DNA from: Candidatus Solibacter sp.
GTDB taxonomy: Bacteria > Acidobacteriota > Terriglobia > Bryobacterales > Bryobacteraceae
Length of the DNA stretch: 33,510 nt
Direction of reading: 5' to 3'
NCBI GenBank assembly: GCA_025361425.1
Contig: JANYAH010000362.1
Span: 1 to 33,510, forward strand
Part shown: positions 24,314 to 31,978 of the stretch, in pieces
How the letters are laid out: the number at the start of each line of letters is the position of its first letter
Position numbering within the stretch: the first letter of the stretch is position 1
Program-made: the position numbers and the translations under genes
The notes under the pieces: model-generated
Seen by the model: the letters and a program-made list of their open reading frames with translations, nothing else
Database searches by the model: none
What the model was told of the DNA's origin: nothing

Positions 24314-25480
24314 TTATTTGTACGCTGCCACGCCCGTAATCTTTTCGCCGATCACCAGGGCGTGGATATGGTCCGTTCCCTCGTAAGTCTTCACGGATTC
24401 CAGGTTGCAAAGGTGACGCATGATTGAATATTCGTCGGTGATCCCGTTGGCGCCGAGCAGATCGCGGCTGATGCGCGCGCAATCGAGCGCCATGGCGACG
24501 TTGTTCCGCTTGAGCATGGAAATGTGTGCCGGTTCAAGCTTGTTGCGATCCTTCAGGCGTCCAGCCTGGACGGCCAGCAGTTGCGCTTTCGTGATCTCGG
24601 TGATCATGCCGGCGAGTTTTTCCTGGACGAGTTGGTGCGAGGCAATGGGCCGGTCGTCAAACTGTTTGCGCAGCACCGCATAGGCGCGCGCGGTTTCGTA
24701 GCAATCCATGGCCGCGCCGATCACGCCCCAGCCGATTCCATAGCGCGCCTGGGAAAGGCAGGAAAGCGGCGCCTTGAGCCCCTTGGCCCCAGGCAGGCGG
24801 TCACTCTCCGCCACGCGGCAATCGGCGAACGCCAGGCTGGAAGTCACCGAGGCCCGCATGGACCATTTGCCGTGGATGTCCGATGTTGTGTATCCCGGCG
24901 TGCCGCGCTCCACCAGGAAGCCGGCGAGGCCCTCTGGGGCGCGCGCCCACACCACGGCCACATCCGCCGTGCTGCCGTTGGTGATCCAGGTCTTCTCGCC
25001 ATTCAGCACCCAGGCATCGCCGTCGCGCCGCGCCGTGGCGCGCATGCCGGCGGGGTTAGATCCGAAATCCGGCTCGGTCAACCCGAAGCACCCGATGGCC
25101 TTACCGCTCTGCAGGGCGGGTAGCCACTTCTGCTTCTGCTCCTCGCTGCCGTACGTATGGATGGGGTACATGACCAGCGCGCCCTGAACGGAAACAAAGC
25201 TGCGCACGCCGGAATCCACGCGCTCCAGTTCCTGCATGACCAGGCCGTACTCCGTATTGCTCATGCCGGCGCAGCCGTAACCTTCCAGATTGGCGCCCAG
25301 GAAGCCGAGTTCCGCCATCTCCGGCACAATCTCCGCGGGAAAGCGCCCGTCACGGTAGCAATCGCGAATCAACGGCAGAATCCGTTCCTCGGCGAACCGC
25401 CGCGCGGTCTGCCGTACCATCAACTCCTCTTCGGTGAAGAGCGAGTCGACGCAAAAATAGTCTACGCCCCGAAAAGCCAT
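24314..25480 (-). CDS. gcdH: Glutaryl-CoA dehydrogenase-like acyl-CoA dehydrogenase
   Basis: The 388-aa protein is a complete acyl-CoA dehydrogenase. Glu367 in KTYEGTDHIHALVIG matches the catalytic Glu of glutaryl-CoA dehydrogenase. Arg93 in RVDSGVRSFVSVQ matches the Arg that binds the free carboxylate of glutaryl-CoA. Other FAD-contact segments include FGLTEPDFGSNPAGM and WITNGSTAD. The predicted reaction is glutaryl-CoA to crotonyl-CoA plus CO2 with FAD, in lysine, tryptophan or benzoate breakdown. The ATG at 25480 has a GGAGG upstream, which decides it over an in-frame start 45 bases earlier. A non-decarboxylating glutaryl-CoA dehydrogenase cannot be excluded by eye. Confidence 0.85.
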   Translation of the reverse strand: MAFRGVDYFCVDSLFTEEELMVRQTARRFAEERILPLIRDCYRDGRFPAEIVPEMAELGFLGANLEGYGCAGMSNTEYGLVMQELERVDSGVRSFVSVQGALVMYPIHTYGSEEQKQKWLPALQSGKAIGCFGLTEPDFGSNPAGMRATARRDGDAWVLNGEKTWITNGSTADVAVVWARAPEGLAGFLVERGTPGYTTSDIHGKWSMRASVTSSLAFADCRVAESDRLPGAKGLKAPLSCLSQARYGIGWGVIGAAMDCYETARAYAVLRKQFDDRPIASHQLVQEKLAGMITEITKAQLLAVQAGRLKDRNKLEPAHISMLKRNNVAMALDCARISRDLLGANGITDEYSIMRHLCNLESVKTYEGTDHIHALVIGEKITGVAAYK

Positions 25481-25520
25481 TTTGAATTCTTTCCTCCCTA
25501 TTTGAACACGGTACGGGCCA

Positions 25521-25539
25521 GGCATGCGGCAGGCGTGCC
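25521..25539. terminator. Stem-loop between the TonB receptor and gcdH-like genes
   Basis: GGCATGC (25521-25527) pairs with GCGTGCC (25533-25539) over seven positions, one of them a wobble, around a 5-base loop. It lies 41 bases after the receptor stop on the minus strand. There is no T run, so termination is only possible, not shown. Confidence 0.3.
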
Positions 25540-25580
25540 CAGGGGCGTGAGGGAAGAGAAACGCGTGTGCCCGCGCACCG

Positions 25581-28500
25581 TCAGAAGACGAATTTCATCC
25601 CCAATTGTATCTGTCGCGACGAACCCAGATCGCCGCGCACCGTACGGGTGGCGGTGATCTGCCCGAACTGCGCGCTATTGAAGGTGTTGATGGGCTGGCC
25701 CAGGTTGGGATGGTTGAAGAGGTTGAATACCTCTGCGCGGAACTGCAATTGCCGGCTCTCGTGGATCACGGTGGTCTTGGCCAGAGAGAAGTCCACGTCC
25801 TGGAACGCCGGGGCGGTCAGGATGTTACGCCCGGCGTTGCCGAAATGCCCGCGTTGGTTGGCCACGAAGGCCGCTTTGTTGATCCACTGTGCCGGATCCT
25901 TGGCGGCTGGGTAGAGCGCTTGGACATAGACGTAATCCGGCCGGTCAAAGGCCTTCAGGCTGCCGGAATTCAGCGTCGACATGATCGGGCTGAACGGGTT
26001 GCCGGATTGCAAATTGACAATCGGCGCTACGCTCCAGCCCTGCACCAGGCGGCTGAGTGCGCCCTTGGCCTGGAAGGGCAACTGATACACCAGGCTGGCC
26101 ACGTAGCGGTGACGTGCGTCGAAATCTGAGAGGGCATGCTCCAGGCCGAGGTGGTAAGCGTCCTGCACCTGCGGGTTGCTGCTGCCCACCGAGTTCAAAT
26201 CTATCGATTTGGATAGAGTGTAGGACGTGGTGAAAGTGAGGCCCCGCGAGAAGCGCCGGTTGGCGCTGACCCACAGGGAATTGTAGTTAGAGCGGGAACT
26301 GCTCTCATTCATATTGATAATCCCCCAGGTGGTCAGCGGGCGGACGCTGTTGACTCCCTGGTTGACGTCCCGCACCAGGCGCAGGCGGCGCCCTTGCGAG
26401 CCAACGTAGCCGATCTGGAAGACCGTGCCCTTGGCCTCGTGCTGCAGGTTGAAATTGTACTGGAAGACGCGGCCGCTGCGCATATTGGGCGCCACCGCGT
26501 TCGCGTCGAAGATGGCTGGACCGCCGCCGGGCAGGTTAAAGGGCGAGGTCAGGTCGATATTGAGCGGCTTCTGCGGCGTGCTGGTGAAAGTAACCGAACT
26601 GGAAAACGGCGGGTTGCTGCCCAGCGGCGTGATGATGTTGGTCACCGGCTGGTCATAGTAGAGGCCCACACCGCCGCGCACCGCCGTCGTGTTCTTGGCG
26701 CCAGGGTTGAAGGCGAAGCCGAAGCGCGGTCCGAAGTTGGTGAACTCGCGCGCGTACGGCCGGTCCCACCCTCCGCTCCCCAAGGCGAACAGCTTACTCT
26801 GCGTGAAGTCGAAGACGGAGAGGCGGCCGTACTTCTCCGACGGCACACCGTTGTATTCCCAGCGGATGCCGTAGTTGAGTGTCAGCCTGGGGCTGACCTT
26901 GTAGTCGTCCTGGGCAAAGAAGCTCAGCGCGTTCACTCGCAGCGCGGGGTTGGCGGCTACAGTCTGCTGGGTGGTGGACGTGGCCACGCCGTTCAGGAAA
27001 TCGGTCAGTGTGGCGAACGTGAGGGTGCCGCCGGTTCCGCCATTAAAACTGTTATTGCGGAAGCGCCGAAACTCCGTGCCGAACTTCAGCGAGTGGCGGG
27101 ATTTCACCCACGTCAAGGCATCGCTATACTGCATCGTAGTGTCGCCGCGTCCCTGGGGGAAGCCGGGAATGCCGCCGAACGCCATGCCGCCGGAAATGGC
27201 GATGCGCGGCAGTATCGTGGAGAGCGAGTTGATGCCGAATTCCGTCGGGTTCTGTAAGGCCTCCGCGAGGAAGTCTATGCGCACGCGGTTGAGCCCGGCG
27301 TGGAAATCGTTGGTCAACGTGGGAGCCAGCAGCCTCGTATAACCTATGGCCAGGAAGTACCGCTTGGCCGGACGCGAGTCGCCCGCGCCCGCCAGGTTGC
27401 CACCCTGCAGGTTGGGTTCTGTGCGCTCATCCCGGTTGGAGATGAACGTGCCAAAGAGGAAATTGCGCTCGTTGATGGTGTGGTCGAGCCGCCCGCTGAA
27501 CTGGTTCAGCGTGCGCTTCTTGGGAACCGCCCCGGTAAAGAAGCCGTCGGCGCCGCCGGCCGGAACCAAAGTGAGTAACTTGGCGATCACCGGATTAGTG
27601 ACGCCGGCGCGCTGCCCGGCACTGGGAACGGCCGTGCGCAGGCTGACGGATTCGCGTCCCTGACGGCCTTCGTAGCTATGGTAGAAAAACGTCTTGTTGC
27701 GCCGGATCGGGCCGCCCACGGCGTAACCGTAGATGTTGCGCTTAAAGGGCGCGATGGGGCGGCTGCCGGCGTCGAAGAAGTTCTTGGCGTCGAATTTTTC
27801 GTTGCGCACGAATTCGTAGGCCGTGCCGTGCAACCCGTTGCCTCCCTGCTTGGAAACGGCGTTGATGATGATCCCGGCGTTGCGCCCGTATTCGGCGCTG
27901 AAGGCGTTGGTCTGCACCTTGAATTCCTGGATCATGTCGACGTTGGGCTGGAAGGTGATCTGGTTCTGCACCATGTCCGACAGGTTGATGCCGTCGAACA
28001 GGTAGTTGGTGGAATCCTCGCGCGCGCCCGATGCGTTGATGCCGCTCGCGCCGATGCCGCTGGGCGCGGCCAGGAAGGTGCGGTTGCTGGTGGAGGGCAC
28101 CACGGTGCCCGGCGTCAACAGCGCAAGGTCCAGAAAAAAGCGCCCGTTGAGCGGGATCTCAACAATCTTCTTGTTCTCAATCACCTCGCCGACACTGCTG
28201 TTCTCTGTCTGCACGCCCATGCTTTCGCCCTGCACGGTAACCATGGTCGTGGAGTCGCCCACTTCGAGCGAGGCATCCACGCGCCCGCGCTGATCCACCG
28301 CCAGCGCGACCGTGTCGCGCCGGTACGTGCGGAAGCCGGATTGTTCCACCTTCAGCGAATATCCGCCCGGACGCACCACGGAGAACTCGTAGTTGCCGTT
28401 CTCATCGGTCTGCGTGGACTGGCTGACTTTGGTTGCGGAATTGACAAGAGTGACGTGGGCGCGTGGCACCAAGGCACCCTGAGGATCTTTGACGGTTCCC

Positions 28501-28586
28501 ACCAGCGACGAGTTCTGCGCGGCAAGGGGCAGAGATACAAGCAACAAAGCCGAAGTCGCTAGCAGGGCGGTTTTGACAGCTTGCAT
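25581..28586 (-). CDS. Oar-like TonB-dependent receptor with carboxypeptidase-regulatory-like N-terminus
   Basis: The 1001-aa outer-membrane protein has a signal peptide (1-24, ending LAAQ). A carboxypeptidase regulatory-like beta sandwich follows (about 27-107, GTVKDPQGALVPRAHVTLVN, DENGNYEFSVVRPGGYSLKV), then a plug domain (about 135-250, IVEIPLNGRFFLDLALLTPG, AEYGRNAGIIINAVSKQGGN) and a large beta barrel ending in Phe (QLGMKFVF). This is the Oar/CarboxypepD_reg-TonB type that is very abundant in Solibacter-like Acidobacteria. It probably takes up or senses oligosaccharides, peptides or plant polymers; the substrate cannot be read. An AGGGGG Shine-Dalgarno precedes the ATG. No SusD-like partner or TonB gene lies nearby. 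Confidence 0.9.
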   Translation of the reverse strand: MQAVKTALLATSALLLVSLPLAAQNSSLVGTVKDPQGALVPRAHVTLVNSATKVSQSTQTDENGNYEFSVVRPGGYSLKVEQSGFRTYRRDTVALAVDQRGRVDASLEVGDSTTMVTVQGESMGVQTENSSVGEVIENKKIVEIPLNGRFFLDLALLTPGTVVPSTSNRTFLAAPSGIGASGINASGAREDSTNYLFDGINLSDMVQNQITFQPNVDMIQEFKVQTNAFSAEYGRNAGIIINAVSKQGGNGLHGTAYEFVRNEKFDAKNFFDAGSRPIAPFKRNIYGYAVGGPIRRNKTFFYHSYEGRQGRESVSLRTAVPSAGQRAGVTNPVIAKLLTLVPAGGADGFFTGAVPKKRTLNQFSGRLDHTINERNFLFGTFISNRDERTEPNLQGGNLAGAGDSRPAKRYFLAIGYTRLLAPTLTNDFHAGLNRVRIDFLAEALQNPTEFGINSLSTILPRIAISGGMAFGGIPGFPQGRGDTTMQYSDALTWVKSRHSLKFGTEFRRFRNNSFNGGTGGTLTFATLTDFLNGVATSTTQQTVAANPALRVNALSFFAQDDYKVSPRLTLNYGIRWEYNGVPSEKYGRLSVFDFTQSKLFALGSGGWDRPYAREFTNFGPRFGFAFNPGAKNTTAVRGGVGLYYDQPVTNIITPLGSNPPFSSSVTFTSTPQKPLNIDLTSPFNLPGGGPAIFDANAVAPNMRSGRVFQYNFNLQHEAKGTVFQIGYVGSQGRRLRLVRDVNQGVNSVRPLTTWGIINMNESSSRSNYNSLWVSANRRFSRGLTFTTSYTLSKSIDLNSVGSSNPQVQDAYHLGLEHALSDFDARHRYVASLVYQLPFQAKGALSRLVQGWSVAPIVNLQSGNPFSPIMSTLNSGSLKAFDRPDYVYVQALYPAAKDPAQWINKAAFVANQRGHFGNAGRNILTAPAFQDVDFSLAKTTVIHESRQLQFRAEVFNLFNHPNLGQPINTFNSAQFGQITATRTVRGDLGSSRQIQLGMKFVF

Positions 28587-28616
28587 GGAAAACCCCCTAC
28601 GAATTTTGATTGCACT

Positions 28617-28645
28617 ATCATGCCACGCTACGGACCGCGGTGCAA
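28617..28645 (-). promoter_or_regulatory. Possible promoter for the TonB-dependent receptor
   Basis: On the minus strand TTGCAC (28640-28645) and CATGAT (28617-28622) are separated by 17 bases and lie 30 bases upstream of the receptor ATG. The hexamers match consensus at 3 and 4 of 6 positions, so support is mainly from spacing and position. Confidence 0.3.
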
Positions 28646-28717
28646 ATCGGCGCGCGGAAGTTCACAGTTTGCATCCGGCGCCAGTCACTTCTCCCAAACC
28701 TGCGAATCCAGCGGCAA

Positions 28718-28750
28718 TTGTGGGGCGGGTCCCCCTGGACCCGCGGCCGC
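28718..28750. repeat. Intergenic palindromic repeat, copy 2
   Basis: A perfect 8-bp arm pair, GCGGGTCC (28725-28732) and GGACCCGC (28737-28744), flanks a CCCT loop. It is preceded by TTGTGGGG and followed by GGCCGC. The framework matches the element at 6949-6979. It lies in the 240-base divergent spacer between the TonB receptor and the amidohydrolase. Confidence 0.6.
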
Positions 28751-28789
28751 AGCAACGATATCCACATCATGCAAGGTGCGGCAGCCCCC

Positions 28790-28819
28790 TAGACGCGCTC
28801 CCCTGGGAATCAGTATCCT
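28790..28819 (+). promoter_or_regulatory. Possible promoter giving a leaderless amidohydrolase transcript
   Basis: TAGACG (28790-28795) and TATCCT (28814-28819) are 18 bases apart. The -10-like box ends 7 bases before the ATG at 28827, and no Shine-Dalgarno is visible, so transcription would start at or near the initiation codon. An identical AGTATCCT occurs upstream of the cupin gene. Confidence 0.35.
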
Positions 28820-28826
28820 GTACTCC

Positions 28827-30533
28827 ATGCGCGTATCCGTGCCCTTCCTCCTCACCGCCTTCGCCGCGTCTCTTCAGGCCCAGCCCGCGGACCTCGTCCT
28901 CCGCAACGGCAAGATCGTCACCATGAACCCCGCCGCGCCCACCGCTCAGGCCATCGCCGTCCGCGCCGGCAAGGTCACCGCCCTCGGTGCCGACCGCGCC
29001 GCCGCCCAGTGGATCGGCCCCCACACCAAGGTCATCGATCTCCACGGCATGCTCGCCATTCCCGGCTTCATCGAAGGCCACGGACATTTCACCGGCGTCG
29101 GCGAATTCCGCATGGGCCTCGACCTCCGCGAAGCCCGCACCTGGGACGACATCGTCGCTCAGGTGGCGCGCGCCGTCAGACAGGCCAAACCCGGCGAATG
29201 GATTGTCGGCCGCGGCTGGCACCAGTCCAAGTGGACCGCCCCGCCCACGCCCAACATCGAGGGCTTCCCGCTCCACGATTCGCTCGACAAGGTCTCGCCC
29301 AACAACCCCGTAATCCTCACCCACGCCAGCGGCCACGCTGCTTTCGTCAACGGCAAAGCCCTCGATCTGGCCGGCGTCAACCGCCAGACGCCCAACCCTT
29401 CCGGCGGAGAAATCCTCAAGGACGCCAAAGGCGCACCCACCGGCCTGCTCCGCGAACGCGCCCAAGGCGTGGTCGGCCCCGCCCGCGCCGACTACGAATC
29501 CAAACGCACCCCCGCCGACCGCCTCGCCGAAACCAATAAAGCTATCCGCCTCGCCATCGACGAATCCCTCTCCAAAGGCATCACCACATTCCAGGACGCC
29601 GGCTCCTCCCTCGCCACCGTGGACATCCTTAAAAAGATGGCCGACTCTCACCAACTCCGCATGCGCATCTGGATGATGCTGCGCGCCTCCAACAGCCAGC
29701 TCGCCGCCAATCTCGACCGCTACAAGATCATCGGCGCCGGCGGCGATTTCTTTACAGTGCGCGCCATCAAACGCGCCATCGATGGCGCCCTCGGCCCCCG
29801 CGGCGCCTGGCTCCTCGCCCCCTACACCGATAAGCCGGATAGCAGCGGGCTCAACACCGACGACCCGGCCGACATTCGCCAAACCGCCGAACTCGCCATC
29901 CAGCACGGCTTCCAGCTCTGCGTCCACGCCATCGGCGACCGCGCCAATCGCGAAACCCTCAACATCTTCGAGGACGCCTTCAAAGCGCACCCCGATAAAA
30001 AGGACCTCCGCTGGCGCATCGAGCACGCCCAGCACATAAACCCCGCCGATATCCCCCGCTTCGGACAACTCGGCGTCATCGCAGCCATGCAGGGCATACA
30101 TTGCACCTCCGACGCGCCTTACGTTTTGCTACGCCTGGGCCCGCAACGCGCCGGGGAAGGGGCGTACGTGTGGCAAAAGCTGATGAAGACCGGCGCGGTA
30201 GTGGGCAACGGCACCGACGCGCCGGTGGAGGATGTGAGCCCGCTGGCCAGCTTCTATGCGAGCGTCAGCCGCAAGCTGAAGGACGGCACGGTTTTCTACC
30301 CGGAGCAGCGCATGTCGCGCGTGGAAGCGCTGCAATCCTACACGGTCAACAACGCCTACGCGGCCTTCGAAGAGAAGCTGAAAGGTACGCTCGAGCCCGG
30401 TAAACTGGCCGACATCACCGTTCTCTCGCGCGACATTATGACCATCCCCGAAGACGAAATCCTGGCCACCGACGTGGTCTACACCATCGTGGGCGGCAAG
30501 GTCGCCTTCGACCGCACCGCGGCTTGGCGGTGA
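28827..30533 (+). CDS. Secreted YtcJ-like metal-dependent amidohydrolase (amidohydrolase 3 family)
   Basis: The 568-aa protein has a signal peptide (1-18, ASLQA|QP). A composite beta sandwich (LVLRNGKIVTMNP, IAVRAGKVTALGAD) comes next, then a TIM-barrel. H85-x-H87 in FIEGHGHFTG is the metal pair, and VGNGTDAPVEDVSPL near the C-terminus contains the catalytic Asp region. It hydrolyses an unknown amide, formamide or cyclic substrate in the periplasm. The ATG at 28827 was chosen because it begins the signal peptide; upstream in-frame sequence is intergenic. Codon choice changes sharply near position 30120: before it Leu is CTC 31 times and CTG 3 times, after it CTC 2 and CTG 8 (hand counts). The gene converges on the PEP-CTERM gene with a 13-base gap. 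Confidence 0.88.
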   Translation: MRVSVPFLLTAFAASLQAQPADLVLRNGKIVTMNPAAPTAQAIAVRAGKVTALGADRAAAQWIGPHTKVIDLHGMLAIPGFIEGHGHFTGVGEFRMGLDLREARTWDDIVAQVARAVRQAKPGEWIVGRGWHQSKWTAPPTPNIEGFPLHDSLDKVSPNNPVILTHASGHAAFVNGKALDLAGVNRQTPNPSGGEILKDAKGAPTGLLRERAQGVVGPARADYESKRTPADRLAETNKAIRLAIDESLSKGITTFQDAGSSLATVDILKKMADSHQLRMRIWMMLRASNSQLAANLDRYKIIGAGGDFFTVRAIKRAIDGALGPRGAWLLAPYTDKPDSSGLNTDDPADIRQTAELAIQHGFQLCVHAIGDRANRETLNIFEDAFKAHPDKKDLRWRIEHAQHINPADIPRFGQLGVIAAMQGIHCTSDAPYVLLRLGPQRAGEGAYVWQKLMKTGAVVGNGTDAPVEDVSPLASFYASVSRKLKDGTVFYPEQRMSRVEALQSYTVNNAYAAFEEKLKGTLEPGKLADITVLSRDIMTIPEDEILATDVVYTIVGGKVAFDRTAAWR

Positions 30534-30546
30534 GCGGGCGGCACAG

Positions 30547-31602
30547 CTACCTGCGTGCCAGACGGCGCCGCGCCAGCCCGAGCGCCAGAATCCCGCACCC
30601 CAACAGGACCACGCTGCCCGGTTCCGGCGCACCTGTATCGGCGATCCGCTGCGCGGTGACAAAGACTCCGTCCTCTGCCTGGGCGGGAAGGTTTCCAGTG
30701 TAGGCCGCGGCGGCAAAGCTGGTGCCGTTGTATGTGATATCCCATGCCGTGGAACCGCCGCTCTGTTCGCTGGTGCTCAGCAGATGCCCCCCCAGTGACT
30801 GTGCCAGGAACTGGGACGCCGACACTTTTTGGATGTTGAACGGGTAGCTTGCCGCGTAATAGCCTTCCAGCGGATTTCCAGACAGGCCAATATCCAGAGG
30901 CACGAAGTTTACAGTTTCGAGCGACGGGATTGTCAGCCCACTGTCAATCACAGCGCCGCCCGGGGTGATCACGCGCAACTTCCCGCTGCCCTCGGAGGTC
31001 ACCACCAAATCGCCTCCCAGAGCTCCCCAACCCGGTGCGCCTACCGGAATGATGTCCAATCCTTCGGTGTCTTCGCCAGTGCTCGCGATCAGCGTTGCGA
31101 CACCAGTACTGGTCACCGAGTAGATGCTCCCCGTGGTTGTGACCACCAGCAACTTGCCCCCGAAACTGCTGCCCGGGTCGAACAACATGCCACGCACACC
31201 GCCATTCAATCCGCTCACGAACAAGGACGGGCTTCCGCCGGCGTCGGCGTATCGATAGATATCGCCGCCAGTGCCGGCATAGACCGTACCGGCGGCGAAC
31301 CCACCTTGGCCTAAGGAGCCGGCCACGGCGATTTCGCCCCCGCCTGTGGGAAGTGGAGCGCCAAACTTCTGCGCGCTGCCCCCATTCAGGTCTGTCGAGT
31401 AAAGCTGGAGGTTGTTAATCCCAACATAGACGCTCCCGACGAACTTGTCCCCGGCGTAGGTAAAACCGATGGTAGCGTTTTGTCCCTCCACTGCGCTGAT
31501 GGCCGCGCTCGAGACGAATGTGTTGAAAGTGATGGTGGCGCCGAAACAGGTCATCGAAAGACACGCCAGCAGCACTCCGCAACGTAATTGACACCTTCTC
31601 AT
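30547..31602 (-). CDS. PEP-CTERM sorting-domain protein, probable beta-propeller
   Basis: The 351-aa protein has a signal peptide (1-21, cleavage near CFGA). Repeated propeller-like blades follow (GTVYAGTGGDIYRYADAGG, GKLLVVTTTGSIYSVTSTG, GGDLVVTSEGSGKLRVITPGG). The tail is a classic PEP-CTERM anchor: PEP at 326-328, a hydrophobic helix (VVLLGCGILALGLA) and a terminal Arg cluster (RRRLARR). Exosortase would cut at this tail and release or attach the protein to the surface with EPS. The ATG at 31602 is supported by GGAGGGG about 8 bases upstream. A strong sigma-70-like promoter lies about 115 bases upstream. No exosortase gene is in the window. Confidence 0.88.
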   Translation of the reverse strand: MRRCQLRCGVLLACLSMTCFGATITFNTFVSSAAISAVEGQNATIGFTYAGDKFVGSVYVGINNLQLYSTDLNGGSAQKFGAPLPTGGGEIAVAGSLGQGGFAAGTVYAGTGGDIYRYADAGGSPSLFVSGLNGGVRGMLFDPGSSFGGKLLVVTTTGSIYSVTSTGVATLIASTGEDTEGLDIIPVGAPGWGALGGDLVVTSEGSGKLRVITPGGAVIDSGLTIPSLETVNFVPLDIGLSGNPLEGYYAASYPFNIQKVSASQFLAQSLGGHLLSTSEQSGGSTAWDITYNGTSFAAAAYTGNLPAQAEDGVFVTAQRIADTGAPEPGSVVLLGCGILALGLARRRLARR

Positions 31603-31692
31603 GCTGTTCCCCTCCGGACTCATCGCGCTGCCCCCATTGAGCACCATAGGTGGGAACTCAACTTGCAGCGCGGTGAGAAAAAATGCTTCCCT

Positions 31693-31711
31693 CCATGGGC
31701 GACGCCCAAGG
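31693..31711. promoter_or_regulatory. 19-bp palindrome at the predicted PEP-CTERM transcription start
   Basis: CCATGGGCG and CGCCCAAGG are 9-base arms around a central A at 31702, with one mismatched pair. The core TGGGCG/CGCCCA is perfect. It lies just downstream of the -10 box (31719-31724), about +1 to +19 of the transcript, a usual place for a repressor site. Confidence 0.45.
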
Positions 31712-31718
31712 TTGCACG

Positions 31719-31763
31719 ATTATAACTTGTTCGTATTGCCCTTTTCAATAAAAAACTTTTTAT
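31719..31763 (-). promoter_or_regulatory. Sigma-70-like promoter with UP-like element for the PEP-CTERM gene
   Basis: On the minus strand a consensus TATAAT (31719-31724) lies 18 bases from TTGAAA (31743-31748), which matches TTGACA at five of six positions. Immediately upstream, 31748-31763 is an A/T palindrome (ATAAAAAACTTTTTAT), a candidate UP element. The predicted start near 31712 gives a leader of about 110 bases. Confidence 0.7.
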
Positions 31764-31928
31764 CAAGTACCATGACCCTTCTCATCTGTTACGAGCTGCT
31801 TCCTGGCGCCAATCCAGACCGGCCCGTCGGCCTCCTCGACCGAGCGCCATGGTGGCCGGCTTGGTCATCGAGTTTCCACCTGCTGAGGCTGCGCTAGTGG
31901 GATAGGTCTCCTCGCTCCTCCTCGCCTG

Positions 31929-31956
31929 TCGACTGAACCGCGCCGTTTAGTATCCT
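31929..31956 (+). promoter_or_regulatory. Possible promoter of the cupin-oxidoreductase operon
   Basis: TCGACT (31929-31934) and TATCCT (31951-31956) are 16 bases apart, with an AGTATCCT octamer also found before the amidohydrolase. A strong Shine-Dalgarno, GGGAGG (31966-31971), lies 7 bases before the cupin ATG. Confidence 0.4.
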
Positions 31957-31978
31957 AATCTCTTAGGGAGGAAATCTC

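Larger units (their letters stand above)
31603..31978. other. 376-base divergent intergenic region
   Basis: The left half holds the PEP-CTERM leader, a palindrome and its promoter; the right end holds a cupin promoter candidate and Shine-Dalgarno. The central part, about 31770-31925, shows no convincing gene or structure. A 98-codon plus-strand frame from 31601 has no Shine-Dalgarno, crosses the promoter and resembles no protein. Confidence 0.6.

Noticed and set aside
28767-30101. 444-codon minus-strand frame opposite the amidohydrolase
   Set aside because: Its Gly/Ala/Val/Glu-rich content results from the C-ending codons of the real gene read backwards. It stops where that codon bias ends.
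31601-31897. 98-codon plus-strand frame in the large intergenic region
   Set aside because: Starts inside the PEP-CTERM gene start on the other strand, crosses its promoter, lacks a Shine-Dalgarno and resembles no protein.
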